Source: Hyphomicrobium sp. (GTDB lineage Bacteria; Pseudomonadota; Alphaproteobacteria; Rhizobiales; Hyphomicrobiaceae). Taken from it: a DNA stretch of 64,000 nt. Under the pieces are notes generated by a model that saw nothing but the letters and a program-made list of their open reading frames with translations, was not told the origin of the DNA and ran no database searches. Positions 51,512-60,658 of this stretch are shown here, piece after piece (position 1 is the stretch's first letter; the number at the start of each line of letters is the position of its first letter). The stretch covers positions 310,001-374,000 of the forward strand of contig NZ_JAIETU010000002.1 in assembly GCF_019744875.1 (NCBI RefSeq), read 5' to 3'. Made by a program: the position numbers and the translations under genes.

Positions 51512-51638
51512 TTTTTGCACCTTCGTTTGGTGGCATCGTAGCAGTCCCTAGGTATGACGAGAAGGATGCTATGGCCACGATGCCCACGCATTCATATATG
51601 TAATCTTCGACGACTCCTCCCCGCCCAGGCGGCGCGCC

Positions 51639-52205
51639 TTGAGAGATGATGCGAGCACGGACGTGAAAAACACCACTTCGCCATGGGAGCACCTGCTTGG
51701 GGGGCGCGCGCTCGATCGCCGTGCGGTTCTGGCCGGCGCCGGCGCGCTCGCAGCCGCAGCGATGGTCCCGGCAGCGGCCTTGGCCGAAGCCGCGAAGACC
51801 ACCCCGGCAGCCGCGGCGGACCCGCCTCCCCTCGTGCCGACCGCGCAGTTCGGAGACGCGTTCGCGAAAGTTGTCGGAAGCGGGACGCCGCTCGAAGGGC
51901 TCGTTGTGCTCGAGCTTCCGGAGTTTGCCGAGAACGGCAACATCGTGCCTTACAAGATCAGCATCGACAGCCCCATGACCGGCGAGGACCATATCCAGCG
52001 GATCACCCTGCTCTCGACGCAGAACCCGCAAGCCACGGTGGCCGTGTTCCATTTCACGCCGCTCTCCGGCAAGGCGACCGTGTCGGGGCGCATGCGCCTT
52101 GCCAAGACGCAGGAAGTCGTTGCGGTGGCGCTGACGTCGTCGAACTCGCTCCTGGTCGGGCGACAGATGGTCGATGTCGGCATCGGCGGCTGCGGGGCGG
52201 AGTAG
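51639..52205 (+). CDS. soxY: SoxY, sulfur-carrying subunit of the Sox system
   Basis: 188 residues from a TTG at 51639 with AGGCGG upstream; a GTG at 51663 is the alternative and no ATG is in frame. A twin-arginine leader GRALDRRAVLAGAGALAAAA exports it together with SoxZ. The immunoglobulin-like body includes FAENGNIVPYKISIDSPMTG and HIQRITLLSTQNPQATVAVF. The C-terminus is VDVGIGGCGAE: the sulfur-carrying cysteine is present, but the arm ends GCGAE rather than the usual GGCGG. It carries sulfur intermediates as thioethers or polysulfides on that cysteine. Confidence 0.9.
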   Translation: MRDDASTDVKNTTSPWEHLLGGRALDRRAVLAGAGALAAAAMVPAAALAEAAKTTPAAAADPPPLVPTAQFGDAFAKVVGSGTPLEGLVVLELPEFAENGNIVPYKISIDSPMTGEDHIQRITLLSTQNPQATVAVFHFTPLSGKATVSGRMRLAKTQEVVAVALTSSNSLLVGRQMVDVGIGGCGAE

Positions 52206-52208
52206 ACA

Positions 52209-52538
52209 ATGGCCGCCTCCAAACCCCGCCTCAAGCTTCCCGAGCAGGCTGCCGCCGCCGGCGACGTGATCGAAATCAAGGCGCTGATCACGCACGTCAT
52301 GGAGACGGGCAACCGCAAGACGGCCGATGGCCAGCCGATCCCGCGCAACATCATCCACACGTTCAGGGCCGAATACGACGGCAAGCCCGTGTTCACGGCC
52401 GAGTTCGGCCCCAGCATTTCGGCCAATCCCTACATCTCGTTCTATCTCAAGGTGCCGGGCCCCGGCGAACTGCGGGTGACATGGATTGACGACGAGGGCG
52501 GCGAGACGATCGAGCGCTACCCGATCGCGGTCGGCTGA
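52209..52538 (+). CDS. soxZ: SoxZ, partner of SoxY
   Basis: 109 residues, three bases after soxY. Family features are DVIEIKALITHVMETGNRKT, PRNIIHTFRAEYDGKPVFTA and NPYISFYLKVPGPGELRVTW with WIDDEGGETIERYP. It has no signal peptide and is expected to travel with SoxY through the Tat pathway. No soxXA, soxB or soxCD gene is present in the window. Confidence 0.93.
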   Translation: MAASKPRLKLPEQAAAAGDVIEIKALITHVMETGNRKTADGQPIPRNIIHTFRAEYDGKPVFTAEFGPSISANPYISFYLKVPGPGELRVTWIDDEGGETIERYPIAVG

Positions 52539-52650
52539 GGCCCGCGGAATTCCGACCTAACAGAGCGGTTTATATTCCTGGTTTCTTGGACTTGCCCGCG
52601 CGGCCTGAAGCCGATACGCCGGAGGGCAGGCTGAACGCAGGATCCGAAGC

Positions 52651-52893
52651 ATGTCTGATGACCCCATTGTCGCGCAAGCGGGCCCCTACCAGGTCGAACT
52701 CGTGGAAGGGCAGACGTACTTCTATTGCCGCTGCGGGCGCTCGCAGACGCAGCCGTTCTGCGACGGCTCGCACAGCGTGACTGATATCGAGCCGCTGGAG
52801 TTTACGGCGCCGTCCACGGGCACCTTCAATCTCTGCGGCTGCAAGGCCACCGACGACGAGCCCTGGTGCGACGGCTCGCATAATATGATTTGA
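52651..52893 (+). CDS. CDGSH iron-sulfur protein with two CDGSH motifs
   Basis: 80 residues. The two cluster sites are YFYCRCGRSQTQPFCDGSH and FNLCGCKATDDEPWCDGSH, each C-x-C ... C-D-G-S-H, so one chain should hold two 2Fe-2S clusters with His ligation. There is no signal or membrane segment, so it is a soluble cytoplasmic protein. Small tandem CDGSH proteins are common in bacteria but their role is not settled. It lies 112 bases after soxZ on the same strand; linkage to sulfur metabolism is possible but not shown. Confidence 0.92.
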   Translation: MSDDPIVAQAGPYQVELVEGQTYFYCRCGRSQTQPFCDGSHSVTDIEPLEFTAPSTGTFNLCGCKATDDEPWCDGSHNMI

Positions 52894-53133
52894 GGCCCAC
52901 TGCTCCGCCTGCGCGCACGGACATCCAAGGCGAATCGGACACTCGTCCGGGGAGTTGGGCCGCAGCCTCCAGGCCCCTTTTTGCGCAAAAATTGCCTCAC
53001 CTCCGCACAAATCCACAGCACGCCGCCCGCTCGGGCCGCTTCCCGGGCGCCTCAGCCGAAAAATCGTTTCCCAACCGCGCCGCACCCGTCCTAAACAGCT
53101 AAGGCAGAGCTATTCGGGGGAACGGCCGCAACA

Positions 53134-54048
53134 ATGGACTATTTCATCCAGCAGCTCATCAATGGGCTCACGCTCGGCTCCATCTACGGTCTCATCGCCA
53201 TCGGCTACACGATGGTCTACGGCATCATCGGCATGGTCAACTTCGCCCACGGCGACGTGTTCATGCTGGCCGCCTTCATCGCTCTCATCCTCTTTCTCGC
53301 CCTCACGCAACTGCTCGGCATCGGCTCGCTCGGGCTCGCGCTCTTGATCGTGCTCGTGCTCGGCATGGCGCTGACCAGCCTCTGGGGCTGGGTGATCGAA
53401 CGGCTCGCCTACCGGCCGCTCAGGGGATCGTTCCGTCTTGCGCCGATGATCTCGGCCATCGGCATGTCGATCTTCCTGTCGAACTTCGTCCAGCTCGTGC
53501 AGGGCCCCCGCAACAAGACGCTCGAGCCGATCCTGTCCAACGTCATCGTGCTTCCGGTCGGTCAGGGCTCGGTGACTCTCGCCGAAAAGCAGCTCGTGAT
53601 CATGCTCGTCACGGCGCTCCTGCTCGGCGTGCTCTGGTACGTCGTGCGCCACACGCCTCTCGGGCGCGCGCAACGTGCCTGCGAGCAGGACCGCAAGATG
53701 GCCTCGCTGCTCGGCGTGGATGTGGACCGCACGATCTCGATCACGTTCATCATGGGCGCGGCGCTGGCCTCGGTCGCGGGGCTTTTGTGGATGACCTACT
53801 ACGGCGTCGTCAGCTTCAACGACGGCTTCGTGCCCGGCGTGAAGGCGTTCACGGCGGCGGTGCTCGGCGGCATCGGCTCGCTGCCCGGTGCGGTGCTCGG
53901 CGGACTTCTCATCGGCCTCATCGAGACATTCTGGTCGGCCTACTTCACCATCGACTACAAGGACGTCGCGGCCTTCTCGATCCTGGCCATCGTTCTCATC
54001 TTCATGCCCTCCGGACTGTTGGGCCGCCCGGACGTCGAGAAGGTCTGA
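53134..54048 (+). CDS. livH: LivH, branched-chain amino acid ABC transporter permease
   Basis: 304 residues, about eight membrane helices. Family features are FIQQLINGLTLGSIYGLIAI, TMVYGIIGMVNFAHGDVFML and RRAQRACEQDRKM-type cytoplasmic loop (GRAQRACEQDRKMASLLGVD). C-terminal AVLGGIGSLPGAVLGGLLIG is the LivH/LivM signature. It forms the inner-membrane channel with LivM. First gene of a complete liv operon, preceded by GGGGGAACGG. Confidence 0.95.
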   Translation: MDYFIQQLINGLTLGSIYGLIAIGYTMVYGIIGMVNFAHGDVFMLAAFIALILFLALTQLLGIGSLGLALLIVLVLGMALTSLWGWVIERLAYRPLRGSFRLAPMISAIGMSIFLSNFVQLVQGPRNKTLEPILSNVIVLPVGQGSVTLAEKQLVIMLVTALLLGVLWYVVRHTPLGRAQRACEQDRKMASLLGVDVDRTISITFIMGAALASVAGLLWMTYYGVVSFNDGFVPGVKAFTAAVLGGIGSLPGAVLGGLLIGLIETFWSAYFTIDYKDVAAFSILAIVLIFMPSGLLGRPDVEKV

Positions 54049-54052
54049 GGCC

Positions 54053-55399
54053 ATGGGCAATATCGGCGAGGCGTTGAAAGCGGCGCTGATCGCAGCCCTG
54101 GTGACGTTCGGTCTCGCGTTCCCCATCGTGGCGCTGCGCACCGACACCAACCTGTCGAACCAGCTCGTGCTGAACCAACGCTCGGGACTGGCGCTGGCGC
54201 TGGCGGGCGCCGCGTTCGCCGTGCGCTTCGTGTTCGCCCTGCTCTATCCGGCAGGCTTCGTGCGCCGCGCCGCAAAGCCCAGAAGCGAGGTGCCGCCGCA
54301 TCCCTACCTGCGTTATCTGCCGCGTGTGGGGCTGGCGCTGCTGCTTGCGTTTCCCTTCATCGCGCTCGCCGTCGCCTCTGCCGGAGGGCCGGGTATCCTC
54401 AAGGTCGTCGACACCTACGGCATCCAGATCCTGATCTACGTGCTGCTCGGGCTCGGCCTCAACATCATCCTCGGCCTCGCCGGCCTTCTCGATCTCGGCT
54501 TCGTCGCCTTCTATGCCGTCGGCGCCTACTGCACGGCGCTCCTCACCACCACCTACGGCTTCTCGTTCTGGATTGCGCTGCCGATCGCGGGCATCGTGGC
54601 GGCACTCTGGGGCGTGCTGATCAGCCTGCCGGTGCTGCGCCTCAAGGGCGACTACATCGCCATCGTCACTCTTGCGTTCGCGGAGATCGTGCGCCTCGTG
54701 CTCGTCAACTGGGTGCCGGTGACGGGCGGATATGCGGGCTTGTCGGACATCCCGAAGCCGACGCTGTTCGGCTACTCGCTTGGCCCAGGTCCGGACTCAC
54801 TCTGGACCGCGCTCTCAATCCCCTACGCGCCGATCTACCGGCTCGCCTTCATGTACTATCTCGTGCTGGCGCTGGCGCTGGCCGCCTACTTCGTCACGCT
54901 GCGCCTCAGGACGCTGCCTGTCGGGCGCGCCTGGGAAGCCTTGCGCGAGGACGAGATCGCCTGCCGCTCGCTCGGCATCAATACCGTGACGACCAAGCTC
55001 ACGGCGTTCGCGGCGGGCGCATTCTTCGGCGGGCTCGCGGGCGCGTTCTTCGCCGCGCATTATAGCTTCGTCAGCCCCAAGTCATTCGAGTTTCTGGAAA
55101 GCGCGATGATCGTCGCCATCGTCGTGCTCGGCGGCCTCGGCAGCATGCTGGGCGTCGCGATCGCCGCCACGGCCATGGTCGGCGGCACGGAGCTGTTGCG
55201 CGAACTCGGCGGATTGCAGGCCGTGTTCGGCAGCGGGTTCGATCCGGCCCAGTACCGCATGCTGCTGTTCGGCCTGGCCATGGTGGTGCTGATGGTGCTG
55301 CGGCCCAAGGGGCTGGTCTCGACGCGCGAGCCGAGCGTGCGGCTTGCGGCGCGGCCGACGCGCGGCAGCCCCGCCCATCGACCCCAGCCGGCGGAGTGA
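54053..55399 (+). CDS. livM: LivM, branched-chain amino acid ABC transporter permease
   Basis: 448 residues from the ATG at 54053, four bases after livH; the longer frame overlaps livH and is rejected. The extra N-terminal 100 residues (helices around AALIAALVTFGLAFPIVALR and LALALAGAAFAVRFVFALLY) are typical of alphaproteobacterial LivM. The core has YVLLGLGLNIILGLAGLLDL, LRLKGDYIAIVTLAFAEIVR and VVLGGLGSMLGVAIAATAMV. Confidence 0.95.
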   Translation: MGNIGEALKAALIAALVTFGLAFPIVALRTDTNLSNQLVLNQRSGLALALAGAAFAVRFVFALLYPAGFVRRAAKPRSEVPPHPYLRYLPRVGLALLLAFPFIALAVASAGGPGILKVVDTYGIQILIYVLLGLGLNIILGLAGLLDLGFVAFYAVGAYCTALLTTTYGFSFWIALPIAGIVAALWGVLISLPVLRLKGDYIAIVTLAFAEIVRLVLVNWVPVTGGYAGLSDIPKPTLFGYSLGPGPDSLWTALSIPYAPIYRLAFMYYLVLALALAAYFVTLRLRTLPVGRAWEALREDEIACRSLGINTVTTKLTAFAAGAFFGGLAGAFFAAHYSFVSPKSFEFLESAMIVAIVVLGGLGSMLGVAIAATAMVGGTELLRELGGLQAVFGSGFDPAQYRMLLFGLAMVVLMVLRPKGLVSTREPSVRLAARPTRGSPAHRPQPAE

Positions 55400-55404
55400 C
55401 GGGC

Positions 55405-56343
55405 ATGCGCTGGCAATCCGAACCCCTGCTCGTGGTCGACCACCTCTCGATGCGCTTCGGCGGACTGGTGGCCGTCAAGGACCTCTCGTTCCAGGTCGGG
55501 CGCGGCGACATCACGGCGCTGATCGGGCCGAACGGGGCGGGCAAGACGACCGTCTTCAACTGCATCACAGGTTTCTACAAAGCCACCAGCGGGCGGATCG
55601 CGCTGGCGCACGGGGCGGCCGCAACGCCCGACGCGGTGGACGTGCTGACGCGCTCCGACCGGAGGCGCACCTATGGCAAGAACCCTGAGCTGTTCCTGCT
55701 CGAACGCATGCCCGATCACGAGATCGCAGCTCAGGCGCGCGTGGCGCGTACGTTCCAGAACATTCGCCTGTTCCCGGGCATGACGGTGCTCGAAAACCTG
55801 ATCGTGGCGCAGCACAAGACGCTGATGCACGCATCCGGCTGGAGCATCGGCGGCCTGCTCGGGCTCGCCACCTACCGCGCGGCGGAACGCAAGGCGCTGG
55901 AGCTGGCGCGGGCGTGGCTCGAAGTCGTCGGGCTCCTCGACCGCGCCGACCATCCGGCGGGAGAGCTGCCTTATGGCGCGCAGCGGCGGCTCGAAATCGC
56001 GCGCGCCATGTGCACGAACCCCGTGCTGCTCTGTCTCGACGAGCCGGCGGCGGGCCTCAACAACCGGGAGAGCGCCGAGCTGACGAAGCTCCTGCGCGGG
56101 ATCCGCGCGCAGACCGGCGTCTCGATCCTGCTCATCGAGCACGACATGTCGGTGGTGATGGATATTTCCGATCATGTCGTCGTGATCGAGTACGGCACCA
56201 AGATCGCCGACGGCACGGCGGAGAGCGTCAAGAACGATCCCAGAGTTATCGCGGCCTACCTCGGCGTCGAAGACGAGGATCTGGCGGCGGCGGACAGGGT
56301 GAACGCCGACCGGGCGCCCGCGGAAGAGGGACGCGGATCATGA
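55405..56343 (+). CDS. livG: LivG, ABC transporter ATP-binding protein
   Basis: 312 residues from the ATG at 55405 (GGAG nine bases upstream); a GTG at 55396 overlapping the livM stop is possible. Walker A GPNGAGKTTVFNCITGFYKA, signature region GELPYGAQRRLEIARAMCTN and Walker B LLCLDEPAAGLNNRE. It carries an insert of about 30 residues (DVLTRSDRRRTYGKNPELFL) after Walker A, seen in other alphaproteobacterial LivG. The C-terminal tail is acidic. It energises transport with LivF and overlaps it by four bases. Confidence 0.94.
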   Translation: MRWQSEPLLVVDHLSMRFGGLVAVKDLSFQVGRGDITALIGPNGAGKTTVFNCITGFYKATSGRIALAHGAAATPDAVDVLTRSDRRRTYGKNPELFLLERMPDHEIAAQARVARTFQNIRLFPGMTVLENLIVAQHKTLMHASGWSIGGLLGLATYRAAERKALELARAWLEVVGLLDRADHPAGELPYGAQRRLEIARAMCTNPVLLCLDEPAAGLNNRESAELTKLLRGIRAQTGVSILLIEHDMSVVMDISDHVVVIEYGTKIADGTAESVKNDPRVIAAYLGVEDEDLAAADRVNADRAPAEEGRGS

Positions 56344-57062
56344 GCGCACCCTTGCTGTCGGTCTCCAACGTTTCGGCCTTCTACGGCAACATCCAGGCGC
56401 TCAAGGGCGTGACGCTCGACGTCCGCCGCGGCGAGATCGTGACGCTGATCGGGGCCAACGGCGCCGGCAAGTCGACGCTCATGATGTCGGTGTTCGGCAG
56501 TCCCCGGGCGCGCGCGGGCGAGATCCTGTTCGAGGGCCGGCCGATCACGCATCTGCCGACGCACGAGATCGCGCGTCTTCGGATTTCGCAAGCCCCCGAG
56601 GGCCGGCGCATCTTCCAGCGCATGACGGTGTTCGAAAACCTGCAGATGGGCGCGGCCGTCGACGGGGGCGAGAATTTCGAAGCGGATCTCGAGCGCATCA
56701 CGACGCTGTTTCCGCGCCTCAAGGAGCGACTTCTCCAGCGCGGTGGCACGCTGTCCGGCGGCGAGCAGCAGATGCTGGCCATCGCGCGCGCCCTCATGGG
56801 ACGGCCGAAGCTGCTGATGCTCGACGAGCCGTCGCTCGGACTTGCGCCGCTGATCGTCAAACAGATTTTCGCGACGCTGGCCGAGCTTAATGCGCAAGGC
56901 ATGACGATCTTCCTCGTCGAGCAGAACGCCTTTCATGCGCTTCGCCTGGCGCACCGCGCCTACGTCATGGTCAACGGCGTGATCACGATGGAGGGCGCGG
57001 GGCGGGATCTCTTGGCGCGACCGGAGATCCGCCAGGCCTACCTCGAAGGCGGGAGGCATTGA
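56340..57062 (+). CDS. livF: LivF, ABC transporter ATP-binding protein
   Basis: 240 residues from the ATG at 56340, which overlaps the livG stop (ATGA). The longer frame overlaps livG and is rejected. Walker A IGANGAGKSTLMMSVFGSPR, signature LSGGEQQMLAIARALMGR and Walker B LLMLDEPSLGLAPLIVKQIF, switch region FLVEQNAFHALRLAHRAYVM. It pairs with LivG on the cytoplasmic face. Confidence 0.95.
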   Translation: MSAPLLSVSNVSAFYGNIQALKGVTLDVRRGEIVTLIGANGAGKSTLMMSVFGSPRARAGEILFEGRPITHLPTHEIARLRISQAPEGRRIFQRMTVFENLQMGAAVDGGENFEADLERITTLFPRLKERLLQRGGTLSGGEQQMLAIARALMGRPKLLMLDEPSLGLAPLIVKQIFATLAELNAQGMTIFLVEQNAFHALRLAHRAYVMVNGVITMEGAGRDLLARPEIRQAYLEGGRH

Positions 57063-57433
57063 TGATCGAAGACCTGCTTTCCTCTCTCGGCTATGCGCTT
57101 CCGCCCGGCGGGGGCGTCATCCCGTTTCTGCTGCTGACACTCGCCGTCGGGGGCGGCGCGGCATGGCGCACGGGGCAGGCCGTGGCCGAGGGCTGGAGCC
57201 CCCTTTGGCCGGTGCTCGTCTATACGGCGCTCATCGCGGCGGCCGTGCGGTTTCTGCACTACGCGCTGTTCGGGGCCGCGCTCGTGTCGGCGCCGAGCTA
57301 CCTGGTCGACTTTGGGCTGCTTTCCGTCATCGCGCTCGTGGCCTATCGGATCCGGCGCACCCGCCACATGACCGAACAATACGGATGGATTTTTGAGCGG
57401 TCGGGTCCCCTGACCTGGCGCGATCGCCCCTAA
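57062..57433 (+). CDS. Small membrane protein of the liv operon (DUF6867-like)
   Basis: 123 residues from the ATG at 57062, overlapping the livF stop as TGATG. Three membrane segments are visible: GVIPFLLLTLAVGGGAAWRT, WPVLVYTALIAAAVRFLHYA and YLVDFGLLSVIALVAYRIRR. The C-terminal MTEQYGWIFERSGPLTWRDR is cytoplasmic-like. Small membrane proteins of this type are regularly found between livF and the binding-protein gene in Hyphomicrobiales, and have been grouped as DUF6867. Role unknown, possibly transporter assembly. Confidence 0.82.
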   Translation: MIEDLLSSLGYALPPGGGVIPFLLLTLAVGGGAAWRTGQAVAEGWSPLWPVLVYTALIAAAVRFLHYALFGAALVSAPSYLVDFGLLSVIALVAYRIRRTRHMTEQYGWIFERSGPLTWRDRP

Positions 57434-57553
57434 GTCGTCTCACGCGTCTTCTCATACTCGGCGTGACTTCGCCGTCTTTTCGGGAGACAAACGCGGTCTG
57501 ACATTCGATGCGCGCGCGAGCGCGCACCTTTTTTTACATCCAGGAGGATCTCG

Positions 57554-58669
57554 ATGCGTCCCGTGAAGCTTGCGATCGCGCTCGCCGTCGCCCTGTCTCT
57601 GTCCGCGTGCGGCGGCGAGAAGACGCTCAAAATCGGCGTGGCGGGCCCGCTCACCGGCAAGGACGCGGTGTTCGGCGCGCAGCTCAAGAACGGCGTTGAC
57701 CAGGCCGTGCAGGACATCAACGCGGCGGGCGGGCTCAACGGGCAGAAGCTCGAGCTCGTGTTCGGCGACGACGCGGCAGATCCGAAGCAGGGCCGCTCGG
57801 TCGCCAATACGTTCGTCGGCGAGGGCGTGAGTTTCGTCGTCGGCCACTTCAACTCCGGCGTCACGGAGCCCGCCTCCGACATCTACGCCGAGCACGGCAT
57901 CCTGATGATTACGCCGGGGTCGACCAACCCCAAGATCACGGATCGCGGCCTCAGCAACGTGTTCCGCACCTGCGGGCGCGACGACCAGCAGGGCAAGATC
58001 GCGGGCGAGTACATCGCGCAGCACTTCAAGGACAAGAAAGTCGCCATCGCGCACGACAAAACGACCTACGGCAAGGGGCTCGCCGACGAGACCAAGAAGA
58101 CGATGAACGGCCTCGGCGTGCAGGAGGTGCTGTACGAGGGCATCAATGCGGGCGAGCGCGATTTCAGCGCTCTGGTCTCGAAGATCAAGGCCTCCGGCGC
58201 CGATCTCGTCTACTGGGGCGGCGTGCACACCGAGGGCGGCAGCATCCTGCGCCAGATGAGGGGCGCGGGCTTGACGGCCGTGATGATGGGCGGCGACGGC
58301 ATCGCCACCGACGAGTTCGCCGCGCTCGGCGGGCCTGGTACGGAAGGCACGCTGATGACGTTCGGTCCCGATCCGCAGAAGCGCCCCGAGGCGCAGGCCG
58401 TGCTCGAAAAGTTCAAGGCGCGCAACTTCAAGCCCGAGGCCTACACGCTTTATGCCTACGCGGCGACGCAGGTGATCGCGGAGGCGGCGAAGGCCCTCAA
58501 CTCCGTCGATCCGGTGAAGATCGCCGCGGAGCTGCATTCCGGCAAGACGTACAAGACCGCGATCGGCGACCTCGCGTTCGATGCCAAGGGCGACGTGACC
58601 CGCATCGATTACGTCATGTACACTTGGCAGAAGCTGCCGGACGGCACCATCGGCTACGTGCAGAACTGA
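57554..58669 (+). CDS. livK: LivK-type periplasmic binding lipoprotein, first copy
   Basis: 371 residues. The leader RPVKLAIALAVALSLSACGG ends in a lipobox (LSAC), so this binding protein is membrane-tethered in contrast to soluble LivK. The fold is typical: LKIGVAGPLTGKDAVFGAQL, VDQAVQDINAAGGLNGQKLE, LVFGDDAADPKQGRSVANTF and LMMTFGPDPQKRPEAQAVLE. AGGAGGATCTCG precedes the ATG at 57554. It delivers branched-chain amino acids or related amides to LivHMGF. Confidence 0.92.
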   Translation: MRPVKLAIALAVALSLSACGGEKTLKIGVAGPLTGKDAVFGAQLKNGVDQAVQDINAAGGLNGQKLELVFGDDAADPKQGRSVANTFVGEGVSFVVGHFNSGVTEPASDIYAEHGILMITPGSTNPKITDRGLSNVFRTCGRDDQQGKIAGEYIAQHFKDKKVAIAHDKTTYGKGLADETKKTMNGLGVQEVLYEGINAGERDFSALVSKIKASGADLVYWGGVHTEGGSILRQMRGAGLTAVMMGGDGIATDEFAALGGPGTEGTLMTFGPDPQKRPEAQAVLEKFKARNFKPEAYTLYAYAATQVIAEAAKALNSVDPVKIAAELHSGKTYKTAIGDLAFDAKGDVTRIDYVMYTWQKLPDGTIGYVQN

Positions 58670-58679
58670 GCCCTCGTCC

Positions 58680-59765
58680 ATGCTCCGGGGCGTGCGGCTC
58701 GGCGTGATGATCGGCGCGGCGCTGCTCGGGCTTCTGCCCGAGGGCGCGCGTGCGGACATCCGGATCGGGCTCGCCGCGCCCCTGAGCGGGCGTCTGGCCG
58801 CCCAGGGGCTCGCCATGCAGCAGGCTCTTGCCGCCGCCATCAAGGACGTGAACGCGGCCGGAGGCGTGCTCGGCCAGCCGCTCATTCTCGATGTCGAAGA
58901 CGACGGGTGCGCACGTGCGAGCGGCGAAGGCGCGGCGCGCGCGCTTCTTGCGCGGGGCCCTCTGCTCGTCATCGGCCACCCCTGCTCCAGTGCCGCCACC
59001 GCTGCGGCGCCGGTCTATGGGGCTGCGAAAGTTCTGTTTATCGCCGTCGGCGCGCGCCATCCCGACGTCATGCTCGGCGGCGCGGGCGCGCCCATTTTGC
59101 GGCTCGCCGGGCGCGACGACCGGCAGGGCGATGCGGCCGCGCACTGGCTTGCGGCCCGGGCTCCTGGCAAGCGCGTCGCCATCGTGCACGACCGGACGGC
59201 CTATGCGCGTGTCATCGCAGAGCGCGCGGCGCAGGCGCTCAAGGACGCGGCGGTGGAGCTCGCCACCGTGTTTCCGATCGTGGCCGGCAAGCACAGCTAC
59301 GCGGAGACCATCGCGCGGATCGGCGACATGCACGCCGACGCGTTGTTTTTCGCAGGCTATCCGGATGAGGCGGCGGTGATGCTGGCGGGGCTTGCGGCGG
59401 CCGGCCAGACGGTGCCGGTGCTCGGCTCGGATGCGCTTGCGACCGAAGAGTTCGCGCTCGTCGCTGCCAAATCGAAGCTCAGCGTCCAGGTGCTGCTGCC
59501 TGCCGATCCGATGCCGCTCCCGCACGGCGAGGACGTGTTCGGGGCGCGTGCGCGCGGTGCGCTGGAGGTCTGGATGCAGGCGGTGGCCGCGCTTGGCTCG
59601 GCGAACGGCGAAGCGGTCGCGGCGAAGGTCCGGGACCCGATGGCGGTGCTCGATACGCCGTCGCTTGGAAAGCTGGCCTTCGATCCGGCTGGCGACCTGG
59701 CGGCCGACCCGTTTGTGACGGCGTCGGCGCGCGCAGGCGTTTGGCTCGTGGACCGGCGGCCCTGA
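58680..59765 (+). CDS. LivK-like periplasmic binding protein, second, divergent copy
   Basis: 361 residues beginning ten bases after the first copy. It has a cleavable signal peptide (RGVRLGVMIGAALLGLLPEG, ending ARA) and no lipobox. Same fold: DIRIGLAAPLSGRLAAQGLA, MQQALAAAIKDVNAAGGVLG and VIGHPCSSAATAAAPVYGAA, with DRQGDAAAHWLAARAPGKRV. It is clearly divergent from its neighbour and more alanine-rich, so the importer may take two kinds of substrate. The ligand is unknown. Confidence 0.9.
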   Translation: MLRGVRLGVMIGAALLGLLPEGARADIRIGLAAPLSGRLAAQGLAMQQALAAAIKDVNAAGGVLGQPLILDVEDDGCARASGEGAARALLARGPLLVIGHPCSSAATAAAPVYGAAKVLFIAVGARHPDVMLGGAGAPILRLAGRDDRQGDAAAHWLAARAPGKRVAIVHDRTAYARVIAERAAQALKDAAVELATVFPIVAGKHSYAETIARIGDMHADALFFAGYPDEAAVMLAGLAAAGQTVPVLGSDALATEEFALVAAKSKLSVQVLLPADPMPLPHGEDVFGARARGALEVWMQAVAALGSANGEAVAAKVRDPMAVLDTPSLGKLAFDPAGDLAADPFVTASARAGVWLVDRRP

Positions 59766-59883
59766 TCGCTGCTTTGGGAGCAGTCTTGCCCGGCCCGGTG
59801 CGGGACTTCGTTCATGATCCCGGGCGGGGCGTCGTTCATCGCCCCGGAGGGGTCCTCTGTAGCGGGCCCCGGGACGGGGACGT

Positions 59884-60081
59884 TCAGCGGCCCTGCGATT
59901 CTCTCATGCACTCCTGCGCCAGTCGGCGTTCGATGAGCGCGAGCGCCTCAGGCACCTGATATCCGTGGGCGCGATAAGCGCGAATGCGCTCCGAAACAAT
60001 TGCGTAAGAGCGGCGTGGATCGTCGATTTCTTCCAATTTGAGATTGAGCTCAGCAATCTCAGACTGCATCTGTTCGGTCAT
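59884..60081 (-). CDS. Small hypothetical helical protein
   Basis: 65 residues from the ATG at 60081, which follows AGGGGTA. It is charged and helical: MQSEIAELNLKLEEIDDPRR, SYAIVSERIRAYRAHGYQVP and EALALIERRLAQECMRESQG. No signal or membrane segment. The coding pattern and ribosome site are good, but I recognise no family. It converges on the second LivK-like gene; a 118-base gap with GC-rich imperfect repeats separates them. Confidence 0.6.
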   Translation of the reverse strand: MTEQMQSEIAELNLKLEEIDDPRRSYAIVSERIRAYRAHGYQVPEALALIERRLAQECMRESQGR

Positions 60082-60658
60082 CAATTACCCCTAAGCTTCG
60101 TCGTGTCTTCGCGGGACGAGCCGGTTCCGGCCTTCGTCGGCGAAGCGCTGTCGGTGTGCGCGCGTCTGCCGAAACTCAAATACGAACTCGAAAAGTATCA
60201 AGTCTCGGAAGACCTTGTCCTAACATTTTCGCAACAGTGTTGATCGTTGCGTTACTTGATCACCCGGCGCGGCGCATGATCTCTCATCGAACTGTGGCCC
60301 GATCTTGGCGTTTTAGGCTCACGTATTGTTGCCGAGTATTGCGTTGCAAAAATGCACTTGGGCCCTGCAGCAAAATGCAACAGATTGTGCCCGATTTCTT
60401 TTTTCGATTTCCGGCACAAAAAACGGCGACGTGATTTCGCAGTGCGAAGTTTCACCTGCCTGAATATTATGCAGGGAAAACGCCGACATTTGGGACGCCC
60501 GTCTGCTGCCCCCGACTTTCGCATGACATAGTGTCGCAAGAGCCATCCACAGCGCGGGCAGGATGCTGGCGCCCGGCGCGGCCGGATTTGCTGCCGGAGG
60601 CCGGCTCTGCTACGCCCCCGTCTCAGAGTCCCTCCCTCTTCCAGCCTGCGAGACCCGA
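60082..60658. other. Gene-free stretch upstream of purB
   Basis: About 575 bases. It must carry divergent promoters for purB and the small minus-strand gene. The 60290-60500 part is A+T-richer with several A-runs. Open frames on both strands have poor composition and no motif. I saw no convincing riboswitch or small RNA, although a purine riboswitch or small RNA cannot be excluded by eye. Confidence 0.45.

Noticed and set aside
59965-60243. 92-codon plus-strand frame overlapping the small 65-residue gene
   Set aside because: The opposite-strand gene has a better ribosome site and a coherent helical protein; this frame has no family features.
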